A stretch of 64,000 nucleotides of DNA, taken from positions 620,001 to 684,000 of the forward strand of contig NZ_CP071870.1 of NCBI RefSeq assembly GCF_017569205.1. The letters are read 5' to 3'. A model generated the notes under the pieces. That model was not told where the DNA came from. It ran no database searches and saw only the letters and a list, made by a program, of their open reading frames with translations. The stretch is from Propioniciclava sp. MC1595 (lineage in GTDB: Bacteria; Actinomycetota; Actinomycetes; Propionibacteriales; Propionibacteriaceae). Of this stretch, positions 1 to 9,741 are shown one piece after another. Every line of letters starts with the position of its first letter. Positions within the stretch are counted from its first letter, which is position 1. The translations under genes and the position numbers were made by a program.

Positions 1-1341
1 CACCTCCAGCGCGTGCCAGAGATCCTCGTCCGTGGCGTCGGGCTTGCCGTAGCGCAGGTTCGAGGCGACGGTCCCGCTGAACAGGTATGGCTTCTGGGGC
101 ACGAGACCGATCGAGCCCCAGAGCACCTCGGGGTCGAGGTCGCGCACGTCCACCCCGTCGACCAGCACGCGGCCGGCCGTGGCGTCGAACAGCCGCGGGA
201 TCAGGTTGACCAGCGTCGACTTGCCCGAGCCCGTCGCGCCGATGAACGCCAGCGTCTGGCCGGGGGTGACGGCGAACGAGACGTCGCTCAGCACCGGCTC
301 CTCGGCGCCGGGGTAGGAGAAGGAGACGTCCTCGAACCGGACCTCGCCGTGCCCGGCGACCTCACGCACCGGCGAGGCGGGCGGCACGACCGACGAGTCG
401 GTGCGCAGCACCTCCTGGATGCGCACCGCGCACACCTGGGCGCGCGGCGCGATCATCAGCATCATCGTCGACATCATCACGCTCATCAGGATCTGGATGA
501 GGTACTGCAGGAACGCCGTCAGCTGGCCGATCTGCATCTCGCCGGCCTCGACGCGCAGGCCGCCGAACCACATCACGCCGACCGAGGACGCCGCCATCAC
601 CATCTGCACCACGGGGAAGAAGGTGAGCATGCGGCGTCCGACCCGCAGCGAGGTGGTGGTCAGCTCGCTGTTGGCGCGGTTGAAGCGGGTGGCCTCCCAC
701 GGCTCGCGCACGAACGCGCGGATGACGCGCAGGCCGGCGATCTGCTCGCGCAGCACCCGGTTGAGCGTGTCGATCCGCACCTGCATCTGCCGGAACAGCG
801 GCAGCGCCTGCAGCAGGATCGCCACGATGATCGTGCCCATCACGATGACCGCGACGGCGATCAGCCACGACAGGCCGATGTCCTCGCGCAGGGCCATGAA
901 GATGCCGCCGACCATCATGATCGGGGCCTGCACGATCATGAACGCCGTCATCATCACCAGCGTCTGCACCTGCTGGACGTCGTTGGTCGTGCGCGTGATC
1001 AGGCTCGGGGCGCCGAAGTGGTTGACCTCGCGGGTGCTGAACGACAGCGCCTTGTGGAAGATCGCGGCCCGCAGGTCGCGCCCGAACCCCATCGCGGTGC
1101 GCGCGCCGAAGTAGATCGCCGACATCTGGCCGACTATCTGCACGGCGGTGACGCCGAGCATGATGAGCCCGAGGTCCCAGATCTTCGCGGTGTCACCCTG
1201 GGCGACGCCCTCGTCGATGATCCGCGCGTTCAGTGTGGGCAGGTAGAGCGCCGCCGCGGTGGCGAGCAGCTGGAAGAGGATGACGAGCGCGATGTTGCGC
1301 GCGTACGGCTTGAGGTAGGTCCTCAGCGTGGCCAGGAGCAT
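1..1341 (-). CDS. ABC exporter, fused membrane and ATPase domains (3' end outside window)
   Basis: About 447 codons are visible, running leftwards off the edge. The first 300 or so residues form an exporter-type membrane domain with several hydrophobic helices. An ATPase domain follows, with Walker A GATGSGKST near residue 370 and the Q-loop stretch VPQKPYLFSGTV after it; signature and Walker B lie outside. The family (MdlB/LmrA type) pumps drugs, lipids or peptides across the membrane. The ATG overlaps the stop of the TetR gene by one base (TGATG), so the two are translationally coupled and the repressor probably controls the pump. A partner half-transporter may lie to the left. Substrate cannot be read from sequence. 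Confidence 0.9.
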   Translation of the reverse strand, partial: MLLATLRTYLKPYARNIALVILFQLLATAAALYLPTLNARIIDEGVAQGDTAKIWDLGLIMLGVTAVQIVGQMSAIYFGARTAMGFGRDLRAAIFHKALSFSTREVNHFGAPSLITRTTNDVQQVQTLVMMTAFMIVQAPIMMVGGIFMALREDIGLSWLIAVAVIVMGTIIVAILLQALPLFRQMQVRIDTLNRVLREQIAGLRVIRAFVREPWEATRFNRANSELTTTSLRVGRRMLTFFPVVQMVMAASSVGVMWFGGLRVEAGEMQIGQLTAFLQYLIQILMSVMMSTMMLMIAPRAQVCAVRIQEVLRTDSSVVPPASPVREVAGHGEVRFEDVSFSYPGAEEPVLSDVSFAVTPGQTLAFIGATGSGKSTLVNLIPRLFDATAGRVLVDGVDVRDLDPEVLWGSIGLVPQKPYLFSGTVASNLRYGKPDATDEDLWHALEV

Positions 1342-1925
1342 CAGGCGTCCTTCGAGATTCCGTGGAGCAGGAGGTCGGCGAGCGCGTCCGGGTCGGCCAG
1401 GTCGCCGCCGCCGAAGAAGCTGTGGGTGGTGCCGAACGTGACGGCCAGCAGCGCGGACGCCGCGGCCTCGGGCGTGCCGCGCAGCCGGTCGGCGTGCCGG
1501 GCCAGCACGCCGGCGACGGCGTCGACCGCGCGTGCCCGCAGGGCGACCGGGTCGGGGCGGGCGCAGTCCTCGGACGCCGCGGGCTGCGGCCGCTGGTGCA
1601 CCAGGCCGAGCAGGATGCGGATCCCCGCGATGCGCTCGGCGAGGATCGCCGCGGTGCGGGCCACGGTGTCCGGCAGGTCGAGGTCGCGGGGGAGGGCGTC
1701 CAGCTGCTCGGCCAGGGTGTCGTTGGTGAGCGCGTCGTGGAGGCAGGCGTGGACGAGGTCGTCCTTCGACTCGAACACCCGGAAGATCGTGCCCTCGGCC
1801 ACGCCGGCGGCCTCGGCTATCTGGCGGGTGGAGACGGTGGCGCCGTGCTCCAGCAACAGGGGGAGGGTGGCCTCGACGAGCGCCGCGCGCCGCTCCTCCG
1901 GAGGCATGGGTCGTGCTCTGCTCAC
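1341..1925 (-). CDS. TetR/AcrR-family repressor of the adjacent ABC exporter
   Basis: The 194-residue protein has an N-terminal TetR helix-turn-helix around residues 32-51 (STRQIAEAAGVAEGTIFRVF) and a helical ligand-binding C-terminal part. It is first in an operon with the ABC exporter and sits next to a perfect palindrome that is probably its own operator, so autoregulation and drug-responsive control of the pump are likely. The GTG start at 1925 is chosen because a -10-like TATGCT lies only nine bases upstream, which fits a leaderless message. An ATG six codons further in is an alternative start. Confidence 0.88.
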   Translation of the reverse strand: MSRARPMPPEERRAALVEATLPLLLEHGATVSTRQIAEAAGVAEGTIFRVFESKDDLVHACLHDALTNDTLAEQLDALPRDLDLPDTVARTAAILAERIAGIRILLGLVHQRPQPAASEDCARPDPVALRARAVDAVAGVLARHADRLRGTPEAAASALLAVTFGTTHSFFGGGDLADPDALADLLLHGISKDA

Positions 1926-1933
1926 GTCGGCCC

Positions 1934-1960
1934 AGCATAAGTGAGTGAGTGCTCACTCAC
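1934..1960 (-). promoter_or_regulatory. TetR operator palindrome and -10 box of the exporter operon
   Basis: Positions 1941-1960 form a perfect inverted repeat, GTGAGTGAG-TG-CTCACTCAC, typical in size and shape of TetR operators. On the minus strand TATGCT (1934-1939) directly follows it and can serve as the -10 box. A bound repressor would cover the -35/-10 spacer. The GTG start at 1925 is close enough for a leaderless transcript. The repeat is seen directly; the binding protein is inferred from position. Confidence 0.75.
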
Positions 1961-2036
1961 AACTCGTCCTGACGCCGCCTGCCCAGCCCGTGGGGCGTCC
2001 GTTCCCACCCGACCACCCGCCCACTAGGCTGGATGG

Positions 2037-2545
2037 GTGGACACCGCTGCAGGCCGCATCGCGTTGGTCATCAATCCCAGCAAGTTCGACGACCCCGACG
2101 CCGTGCGCGCGCAGGTCGAGGAGATCTGCGCGGAGGAGGGCCGGCCCGCCCCGGCCTGGTACGAGACCACGGTCGAGGACCCGGGCGTCGGCCAGGCCAA
2201 GCAGGCCGTCCGCGACGGCGCGACGGCAACTGCGGCGAGCTGACCGCCGGCGCGCAGCTCATGCCCGACGCGAAGGTCGACGACGGCCTGCTCGACGTCA
2301 TGGTCGCCTCCCCGCGCGGGCTGATGGGCTGGGGGGCGGTCGTGGCCGACCTGGTCACCCGCCACCGCTTCGGGCACAGCGCCGTCCAGCGGGTGCAGGC
2401 CAAGAAGGTCGAGGTGCACCTGGGCCGCCCGGTCGAGGGCGAGCTCGACGGCGACGCCATCGGCCAGGTGCGCGCCATGCTGTGCGAGGTGCACGAGGCC
2501 GGCCTGCCGATCCGCCTGCCGGCGCCCCAGGAGGGCTGGAGCTGA
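2037..2545 (+). pseudogene. Diacylglycerol/lipid kinase (YegS/DAGK type) remnant with internal deletion
   Basis: A GTG start at 2037 opens a typical DAGK N-terminus (GRIALVINPSKF...) that runs about 60 codons and ends in a stop at 2243. From about 2225, in another frame, the family's C-terminal part appears (NCGELTAG, KVDDGLLDVMV) and ends at 2545. The middle, which should hold the GGDGT nucleotide-binding loop and the PxGTGN segment, is missing. Intact members have about 300 residues; only some 165 are left, so roughly 130-150 codons were lost and the frame shifted. It cannot encode an active kinase. Confidence 0.8.
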
Positions 2546-2606
2546 TCCCGGCGGCCGTGTCGCTTTCCTGCTAGACCCGGCCCGTCGCGTCCGTGAGGAT
2601 GGGGGC

Positions 2607-4076
2607 ATGGTCCCCGACCGAGACGCCTGCCTCGCCGCCGTCGCCAGCCGCGACGCGCGGTTCGACGGCACGTTCTTCACCGGGGTGACCAGCACCGGCA
2701 TCTACTGCCGCCCCTCCTGCCCGGCGCGCACGCCCGCGCCCGCGAACATGACCTTCCACCCGAGCGCGGCGGCCGCGCAGGCGGCCGGGTTCCGCGCCTG
2801 CAAGCGCTGCCGGCCCGACGCCGTGCCCGGCTCGCCGGAGTGGGACGTCCGCGCCGACACCACCGCCCGGGCGATGCGCCTCATCGGCGACGGGATCGTC
2901 GACCGCGAGGGCGTCGACGGGCTCGCCACCCGCCTGGGGTACTCGGTGCGGCAGGTGCAACGGCTGACGCTCGACGAGCTGGGCGCCACGCCGTTGTCCC
3001 TCGCCCGGGCGCAGCGGGCGCACACCGCGCGCGTGCTGCTGCAGACCACCGACCTGCCCCTGGCCGAGGTCGCGTTCGCGGCGGGGTTCGGCTCGATCCG
3101 CTCGTTCAACGACACGGTGCAGCAGGTCTACGCGACCACCCCGTCGGGGCTGCGCGGCGACCGTCGCCGGCCGCGGGCCGAGGCCCCCGGGCGCCTGCTC
3201 GAGATCTCCCTGCGCCTGGCGTTCCGGCGCCCCTTCGAGCCCGGGAACGTGTTCGGCCACCTGGCCGCGACCGCGGTGCCCGGGGTGGAGGAGTGGCGCG
3301 ACGGCGCCTACCGCCGCACCCTGCGGTTGCCACACGGCGCCGGCTTCGTGGCGCTCGCGCCGCGGCCCGACCACGTCGCCGCGACGCTGCACCTCGCCGA
3401 CCCGCGCGACCTCACGCCCGCGATCGGCCGCTGCCGCCGGCTTCTCGACCTGGACGCCGACCCCGTGGCCGTCGACGCCGCCCTCGCGACGGACCCGGCC
3501 CTGGCCCCCCTCGTCGAGGCGACCCCGGGCCGCCGGGTGCCGCGCACCGTCGACCCCCACGAGTTCGCGCTCCGGGCGGTGCTCGGCCAGCAGGTCTCCA
3601 CGTCCGCGGCGCGCACCCACGCGGCCCGGCTCGTCGCCCGGCACGGCGACCCGGTCACCGACCCGGTCGGCGGCCTGACCCACCTCTTCCCGACGCCTGA
3701 GGCCCTGGCCGACCCGGACCCGGCCGCCCTGGCCATGCCGGCGTCCCGCGTGCGTACCCTGACCGGGCTGGCCGCCGCGCTGGCGTCCGGGGCGGTCGAC
3801 CTCTCGCCCGGCACCGACCGGGACGCCGCGCGCGCCGGGCTGGCCGCCCTGCCGGGCATCGGGCCGTGGACCGTCGAGGTCGTCGCGATGCGCTCCCTCG
3901 GCGACCCCGACGCCTACCCGGCCAGCGACCTCGGCGTCCGCAAGGGCTGTGCCGCGCTCGGCATCGACCCCGACGCCGGGCCGCAGCGCTGGCGTCCGTG
4001 GCGCGCCTACGCCACCCAGCACCTGTGGGCCGCCGTGCCCCACCCGATCAACCACCTGCCACTGGAGGCACCATGA
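2607..4076 (+). CDS. alkA: Ada-AraC-AlkA fusion: DNA-3-methyladenine glycosylase II with regulator domains
   Basis: The 489-residue protein has three parts. Residues 1-75 form an Ada-type zinc domain with Cys34, Cys38, Cys65 and Cys68; in Ada the first of these takes methyl groups from phosphotriesters. Residues 80-180 carry an AraC-type helix-turn-helix. The rest is an AlkA glycosylase with a helix-hairpin-helix ([14 protein letters not shown], from residue 415) and catalytic Asp near 441 in ASDLGVRKG. It should sense alkylation, activate transcription and excise alkylated bases. The stop overlaps the start of the methyltransferase gene (ATGA), forming an adaptive-response operon. Length and layout match the actinobacterial family. 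Confidence 0.93.
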   Translation: MVPDRDACLAAVASRDARFDGTFFTGVTSTGIYCRPSCPARTPAPANMTFHPSAAAAQAAGFRACKRCRPDAVPGSPEWDVRADTTARAMRLIGDGIVDREGVDGLATRLGYSVRQVQRLTLDELGATPLSLARAQRAHTARVLLQTTDLPLAEVAFAAGFGSIRSFNDTVQQVYATTPSGLRGDRRRPRAEAPGRLLEISLRLAFRRPFEPGNVFGHLAATAVPGVEEWRDGAYRRTLRLPHGAGFVALAPRPDHVAATLHLADPRDLTPAIGRCRRLLDLDADPVAVDAALATDPALAPLVEATPGRRVPRTVDPHEFALRAVLGQQVSTSAARTHAARLVARHGDPVTDPVGGLTHLFPTPEALADPDPAALAMPASRVRTLTGLAAALASGAVDLSPGTDRDAARAGLAALPGIGPWTVEVVAMRSLGDPDAYPASDLGVRKGCAALGIDPDAGPQRWRPWRAYATQHLWAAVPHPINHLPLEAP

Positions 4077-4555
4077 AGCACCGCGTTATCGACTCGCCCG
4101 TCGGGCCGCTGACCCTCGTCGTCGACGACGCCGGCGTGCTCTGCGCGCTCTACACCGACGGCCAGAAGTACGTCCCGGACGCCGTGGGCCTGGGCGAGCG
4201 CGACGACACGATCGCCGACGACGCCGTCGCCCAGCTGGGGGAGTACTTCGCCGGGACCCGCGACGACTTCGACCTGACGCTCGCCCCGCGGGGCACGGCG
4301 TTCCAGGCCGAGGTGTGGGAGGCGCTGCGCGCCATCCCGGCGGGGGAGACCCGCACCTACGGCGAACTGGCCCGCGAGCTGGGCAGGCCGGGGGCGTCCC
4401 GGGCGGTGGGGGCCGCGACGGGCCGCAACCCGATCAGCATCATCGTGCCCTGCCACCGGCTGGTCGGGGCCTCGGGGTCCCTGACCGGCTACGCCGGGGG
4501 TGTGGAGCGCAAGCGCTGGCTGCTCGACCACGAGCGGGGCGAGCTGGGGGCGTAG
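4073..4555 (+). CDS. ogt: Methylated-DNA--protein-cysteine methyltransferase
   Basis: This 160-residue protein repairs O6-methylguanine by moving the methyl group to its own cysteine in a suicide reaction. The active-site motif [10 protein letters not shown] carries Cys127, preceded by the DNA-binding helix with [12 protein letters not shown]. Size matches Ogt. It is translationally coupled to the Ada-AlkA gene through a four-base ATGA overlap, so both parts of the alkylation response are made together. Confidence 0.95.
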   Translation: MKHRVIDSPVGPLTLVVDDAGVLCALYTDGQKYVPDAVGLGERDDTIADDAVAQLGEYFAGTRDDFDLTLAPRGTAFQAEVWEALRAIPAGETRTYGELARELGRPGASRAVGAATGRNPISIIVPCHRLVGASGSLTGYAGGVERKRWLLDHERGELGA

Positions 4556-4568
4556 GGCTCGGGCGGGG

Positions 4569-5588
4569 TCAGGGCAGGATCGCGCGGCCGGCCGGGGCGG
4601 GCCCGGTCGAGCGGCGGATGACCAGGTCGGGGTGGAACAGCACCTCGGTCGGGTCGAGCTCCGACCCGTCGCCCATCGCGCGCAGCAGCGCGGAGACCGC
4701 GGCCTCGGCGATCGGGCGCACCGGCTGGCGCACGGTGGTGAGGCCCGGGTCGGTGAACGCCATCAGGGGGGAGTCGTCGAAGCCGACGACCGAGAGGTCC
4801 TCGGGCACGCGCATGCCACGCACGCGCGCCTCGCGGATCACGCCCAGCGCCATCAGGTCGGAGCCGCACACGATCGCGGTGTGGCCCGACTCGATGAGCC
4901 GGCCCGCGGCGACCTGGCCGCCCTCGGCGGTGTAGGTGGTGCGCTCGATGCTCTCGGGGCCGAAGCCCAACGCCTCGAACGCGGCGGCCTTGCGGCGGGC
5001 GGGCACGAACCGGTCGGGGCCCACGGCCAGGCCGATCCGGCGGTGGCCCAGCGTGCGCAGGTGCGCGACGGACGCGTTGACAGCCTCGGCGTCGGAGCAC
5101 GAGTAGAAGCCGGCCGCGAGCTCGTCGGTGGGCGCGTTGATGAACACGATCGGGATGCCGCGGGAGATGACCTTCTCGTACGGCTCGAGCGACAGGGTGT
5201 TGTTGGCGGGGATGCCGCTGACCGACACGATGCCGGCGAGGTTGGTGTCGACGAGGGCGGCCAGGTGCTGGTCCTCGCTCATGCCGGTGGGGCCGGCGGG
5301 GCACACGAACGTGCGCACGCCCGCGGCGTACAGCAAGGAGTCGAGGATCTCGGCGAACGCGGTGAACGACGGGTTCGACAGCTCGGGCAGCATGATCGCG
5401 ACCGGCCCCGGACGCCGCGGGCCCGGCCTCTCGGCGGCGTAGCCGAGCGCCGCCGCCGCGGCCTGGACGGCCTCGCGGGTGTCGGCCTTCACCCCGGGGC
5501 GGTTGTTCAGCACGCGCGAGACGGTCGCGGTGGAGACGCCGGCGGCCTCGGCCAGGTCGGCGAGACGCGCCTTGGAAACGGTTGTCAT
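4569..5588 (-). CDS. malR: LacI-family regulator, probable maltose/maltodextrin repressor
   Basis: The 339-residue protein has a LacI helix-turn-helix and hinge at residues 5-60 (LADLAEAAGVSTATVSRVLN) followed by a periplasmic-binding-protein-like sugar domain. The ATG at 5588 is supported by a GGAGG box about ten bases upstream; longer readings lack the proper N-terminus. It is divergent from malEFG, and CTTGCA elements lie in the shared intergenic region, so it is most likely the repressor of that operon and of itself. The gene name is inferred from context; another alpha-glucoside could be the inducer. Confidence 0.85.
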   Translation of the reverse strand: MTTVSKARLADLAEAAGVSTATVSRVLNNRPGVKADTREAVQAAAAALGYAAERPGPRRPGPVAIMLPELSNPSFTAFAEILDSLLYAAGVRTFVCPAGPTGMSEDQHLAALVDTNLAGIVSVSGIPANNTLSLEPYEKVISRGIPIVFINAPTDELAAGFYSCSDAEAVNASVAHLRTLGHRRIGLAVGPDRFVPARRKAAAFEALGFGPESIERTTYTAEGGQVAAGRLIESGHTAIVCGSDLMALGVIREARVRGMRVPEDLSVVGFDDSPLMAFTDPGLTTVRQPVRPIAEAAVSALLRAMGDGSELDPTEVLFHPDLVIRRSTGPAPAGRAILP

Positions 5589-5628
5589 GGTCGCTGGTCC
5601 TCCCTCCGGCGTCGGTACGTTGCGGAAC

Positions 5629-5659
5629 ACCCTACTGCAAGTCTTGCAAAGTCCTTGCA
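5629..5659. promoter_or_regulatory. CTTGCA operator cluster over the malR promoter
   Basis: Positions 5636-5648 form the perfect palindrome TGCAAG-T-CTTGCA, and another CTTGCA follows at 5654-5659. On the minus strand TAGGGT (5629-5634) is a good -10 for malR, so the palindrome falls in the spacer. From memory, CTTGCAG heptamers are described for Streptomyces MalR; the match here is to the CTTGCA core. This supports autoregulation, but binding is inferred. Confidence 0.55.
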
Positions 5660-5770
5660 CGCTGGTCGTCGTGACAAATAACGCAGTCACAGCCTTGCTC
5701 TTGGGCACTACTGTGCCCCACGGCGTCCCTCTTGTCATGCACGGTGATGAAAACGTTACGAAACGGGGGG

Positions 5771-5799
5771 GTGAAGCTTGCAACGAGATGGGCTAGTGT
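5771..5799 (+). promoter_or_regulatory. Likely malE promoter with CTTGCA operator in the spacer
   Basis: GTGAAG (5771-5776) and TAGTGT (5794-5799) are 17 bases apart and could act as -35 and -10. Another CTTGCA copy (5777-5782) starts immediately after the -35, where a bound LacI-family protein would block polymerase. The leader carries AAGGAGAA just before the malE ATG. The -35 match is weak, so an upstream start cannot be excluded. Confidence 0.45.
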
Positions 5800-5855
5800 T
5801 GGGGTCATCCAAGGGTCCGGCACGGGAGCCGCCCCCCACGAAGGAGAACAACCAC

Positions 5856-7097
5856 ATGCGCAAGAGCATCGTTTCAGTGCTCGCCGCTGGCGTGGCCCTG
5901 AGCCTCGCCGCCTGCGGCGGCACCGGCAGCCCCGCCACCACCCCGGCAGCCGCCCCCACGTCGGCCGCCACCTCCGAGTCCGCTGCCCCGGCCGCCGGCT
6001 CGCTGACCATCTGGGTCGACGAGACCCGCATCGACGACTTCAAGGCGCTGGGCGAGGACTTCGTCTCGGCCTCCGGCGTCGCCCTCGACGTCGTGCAGAA
6101 GCCGACCGGCGACATCAAGACCGACTTCGTGGCCCAGGCCCCGACCGGTGAGGGCCCCGACATGATCGTCGGCGCGCACGACTGGACCGGTGAGCTCGTC
6201 TCCAACGGCCTGATCTCCCCGATCGAGCTCGGCGACAAGGGCAAGCTGGCCGACAACACCATCGCCGCCTTCCAGTACGACGGCGCCCTGTACGGCGTCC
6301 CCTACGCGGTCGAGAACATCGCGCTGGTCCGCAACAACAAGATCCTCCAGGACACCCCGGACACGTTCGACGCCCTGATCGAGCAGGCCAAGGGCGCCGG
6401 CGCCGAGTTCCCGGCCATCATCCAGGTCGGCGACCAGGGTGACGCGTACCACATGTACCCGATCCAGACCTCCTTCGGCGCCCCGGTCTTCAAGTCCAAC
6501 GCCGACGGCTCCTACACCAACGAGCTGGGCATGGAGGGTGCTGAGGGCGAGGCCTTCGCGACCTACCTGAAGAAGCTGGCCGACGAGAAGGTTGTGTCCG
6601 CCTCCATGGGTGGCGACCAGGCCAAGCAGGCCTTCCTCGACGGCAAGAGCCCGTACATGATCACGGGTCCGTGGAACACCGCCGCCTTCACCGAGGCCGG
6701 CATGGACATCTCCGTCCTGGCGGTTCCCTCCGCCGGTGGCCAGCCCTCCGCCCCGTTCCTGGGTGTCCAGGGTGTCTACCTCTCCTCCAAGTCCGAGAAC
6801 GGCATCCTCGCCAACCAGTTCCTCGACTACATGGCCACCACCGAGGCCCAGCAGAAGCTGTTCGACCTGGGCGGTCGCGTCCCGGCCGACACCTCGGTCG
6901 CCGAGGGCATCACCGACGAGCTGCTCGCCGGTTTCGCCGAGGCCGGCAAGAACGGCCAGCCCATGCCCTCCATCCCCGAGATGGGCGCCGTGTGGAGCCA
7001 CTGGGGCAACACTCAGGTGAGCATCATCAACGGTCAGGCCGCCGACCCGGTCGCCGCCTGGAAGACCATGGTCGAGAACATCAAGGCCGGCTTCTGA
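5856..7097 (+). CDS. malE: Sugar ABC transporter substrate-binding lipoprotein, maltose type
   Basis: This 413-residue protein begins with a lipoprotein signal peptide whose lipobox ends at Cys20 (LAAC), then a Thr/Ala/Pro-rich tether and a type I solute-binding fold (extracellular solute-binding family 1). Conserved MalE-like features include GPDMIVGAHDW and ITGPWN. It would capture maltose or maltodextrins outside the membrane and deliver them to MalFG. It is the first gene of the operon. No ATPase gene is present, as in many actinomycetes where a shared MsiK energises several sugar importers. Confidence 0.92.
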   Translation: MRKSIVSVLAAGVALSLAACGGTGSPATTPAAAPTSAATSESAAPAAGSLTIWVDETRIDDFKALGEDFVSASGVALDVVQKPTGDIKTDFVAQAPTGEGPDMIVGAHDWTGELVSNGLISPIELGDKGKLADNTIAAFQYDGALYGVPYAVENIALVRNNKILQDTPDTFDALIEQAKGAGAEFPAIIQVGDQGDAYHMYPIQTSFGAPVFKSNADGSYTNELGMEGAEGEAFATYLKKLADEKVVSASMGGDQAKQAFLDGKSPYMITGPWNTAAFTEAGMDISVLAVPSAGGQPSAPFLGVQGVYLSSKSENGILANQFLDYMATTEAQQKLFDLGGRVPADTSVAEGITDELLAGFAEAGKNGQPMPSIPEMGAVWSHWGNTQVSIINGQAADPVAAWKTMVENIKAGF

Positions 7098-7112
7098 GCC
7101 ACTTGTGACAAG

Positions 7113-7144
7113 GTGGGCGGGGTGAGGTTTCTCGCCCCGCCCAC
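7113..7144 (+). terminator. Stem-loop between malE and malF
   Basis: GTGGGCGGGG (7113-7122) pairs perfectly with CCCCGCCCAC (7135-7144) around a 12-base loop, 16 bases after the malE stop. There is no U-run, so it is probably not a full terminator. Such hairpins commonly protect the binding-protein message and reduce read-through into the permease genes. Confidence 0.6.
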
Positions 7145-7190
7145 TTTGCTTACCAGGCCGCGCTGACGCGACCGGAAGGGAAGGAACGAC

Positions 7191-8779
<1,589 letters not shown>

Positions 8780-8780
<1 letters not shown>

Positions 8781-9664
8781 TGGCCGTCAAGCTCGAGAAC
8801 GCCAACAAGTCCCCCGTCAGCGGCCTGCGCTGGTGGAAGGAGGTCGGCTGGAAGCACATCGTCGCCCTGGTCATGATCGCGATCTGTGTGTTCCCGCTGC
8901 TGTACGTGATGTCGGCCTCGTTCAACCCGGGCGGCACGCTGACCGGCTCGATCCGCCTGTTCGAGAAGGTCTCGCTCGAGAACTATCAGACCCTGCTGGG
9001 GTCGCTGTTCCCGCGCTGGATGCTGCACTCGTTCATCGTCGCCACGGCCACCGCGGTCGGGACGGTGCTGATGGCGGCCGCCGCGGCCTACGCCTTCAGC
9101 CGGTTCCGGTTCAAGGGACGCCGCGGGTCGCTGACCGCGCTGCTCATCATCCAGATGTTCCCGCAGATGCTGGCCTTCGTCGCCATCTTCCTGCTGCTGC
9201 TCACCATCGGCGACATCTTCCCGGTGCTCGGCATCGGGTCGCTGCTGGGCCTCATCGCCGTCTACCTGGGCGGCGCGCTGGGTGCGAACACGTTCCTCAT
9301 GTACGGGTTCTTCAACACGATCCCGGACGACCTGGACGAGGCCGCCAAGATCGACGGCGCCACCCACGCCCAGATCTTCTGGGGGATGATCATGCCGCTC
9401 GTCACGCCGATCCTGTCGGTCGTCGGGCTGCTGTCCTTCGTCGGCACCTACGGTGAGTTCATCCTGGCCCGGATCATCCTGGCCCGGCCCGAGAACTACA
9501 CCCTGGCCGTCGGCCTGTACGTGTGGGCCTCCGACGAGCGCAACGCCCCGTGGTCGCTGTTCGCGGCGGGCGCGGTGGTCGCGGCCATCCCGATCGTCCT
9601 GCTGTTCATGTACCTGCAGAAGTACATCGTCGCCGGCCTCACCGCCGGTGGTGTGAAGGGCTGA
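8780..9664 (+). CDS. malG: Maltose-type ABC transporter permease, second subunit
   Basis: The 294-residue protein has about six membrane helices and an EAA loop near residues 186-206 (DEAAKIDGATHAQIFWG). Its ATG shares one base with the malF stop (TGATG), which fixes the start in place of longer upstream readings in the same frame. It completes the MalFG channel. The gene ends in a strong hairpin between it and the convergent zwf gene. Confidence 0.93.
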
Positions 9665-9666
9665 TC

Positions 9667-9710
9667 CGCCGAGAGCCTGCCGTCAGGACGCTGAGAGCCT
9701 GTGTCGCATG
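9667..9710. repeat. Two 22-bp units of a gene-end repeat family
   Basis: Units at 9667-9688 and 9689-9710 both start CGCyGAGAGCCTG and keep an exact 22-base period. Related units occur at 14,192, 14,902 (opposite strand) and 28,524. They begin three bases after the malG stop. The second unit also forms the left arm of the hairpin that follows. Function unknown. Confidence 0.65.
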
Positions 9711-9728
9711 TCGACACAGGCTCTCAGC
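9690..9728. terminator. Perfect long stem-loop between convergent malG and zwf
   Basis: GCTGAGAGCCTGTGTC (9690-9705) pairs perfectly with GACACAGGCTCTCAGC (9713-9728); one further G-C pair closes a five-base loop. It lies between the malG stop and the zwf stop (opposite strands), so it can end both transcripts. No U-run is present on either side, common in high-GC actinomycetes. The arms are a repeat unit and its inverted copy. Confidence 0.7.
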
Positions 9729-9741
9729 GCGTTCGGGGGCG

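Noticed and set aside
13-1944. Plus-strand open frame of 643 codons across the exporter and TetR genes
   Set aside because: It is the antisense of the ABC exporter and TetR genes, with His/Arg/Asp-rich low-quality protein; the minus strand has clear domains.
5748-5763. GAAAACGTTACGAAAC as the LacI operator for malE
   Set aside because: It is only partly symmetric and upstream of the likely promoter; the repeated CTTGCA elements explain regulation better.
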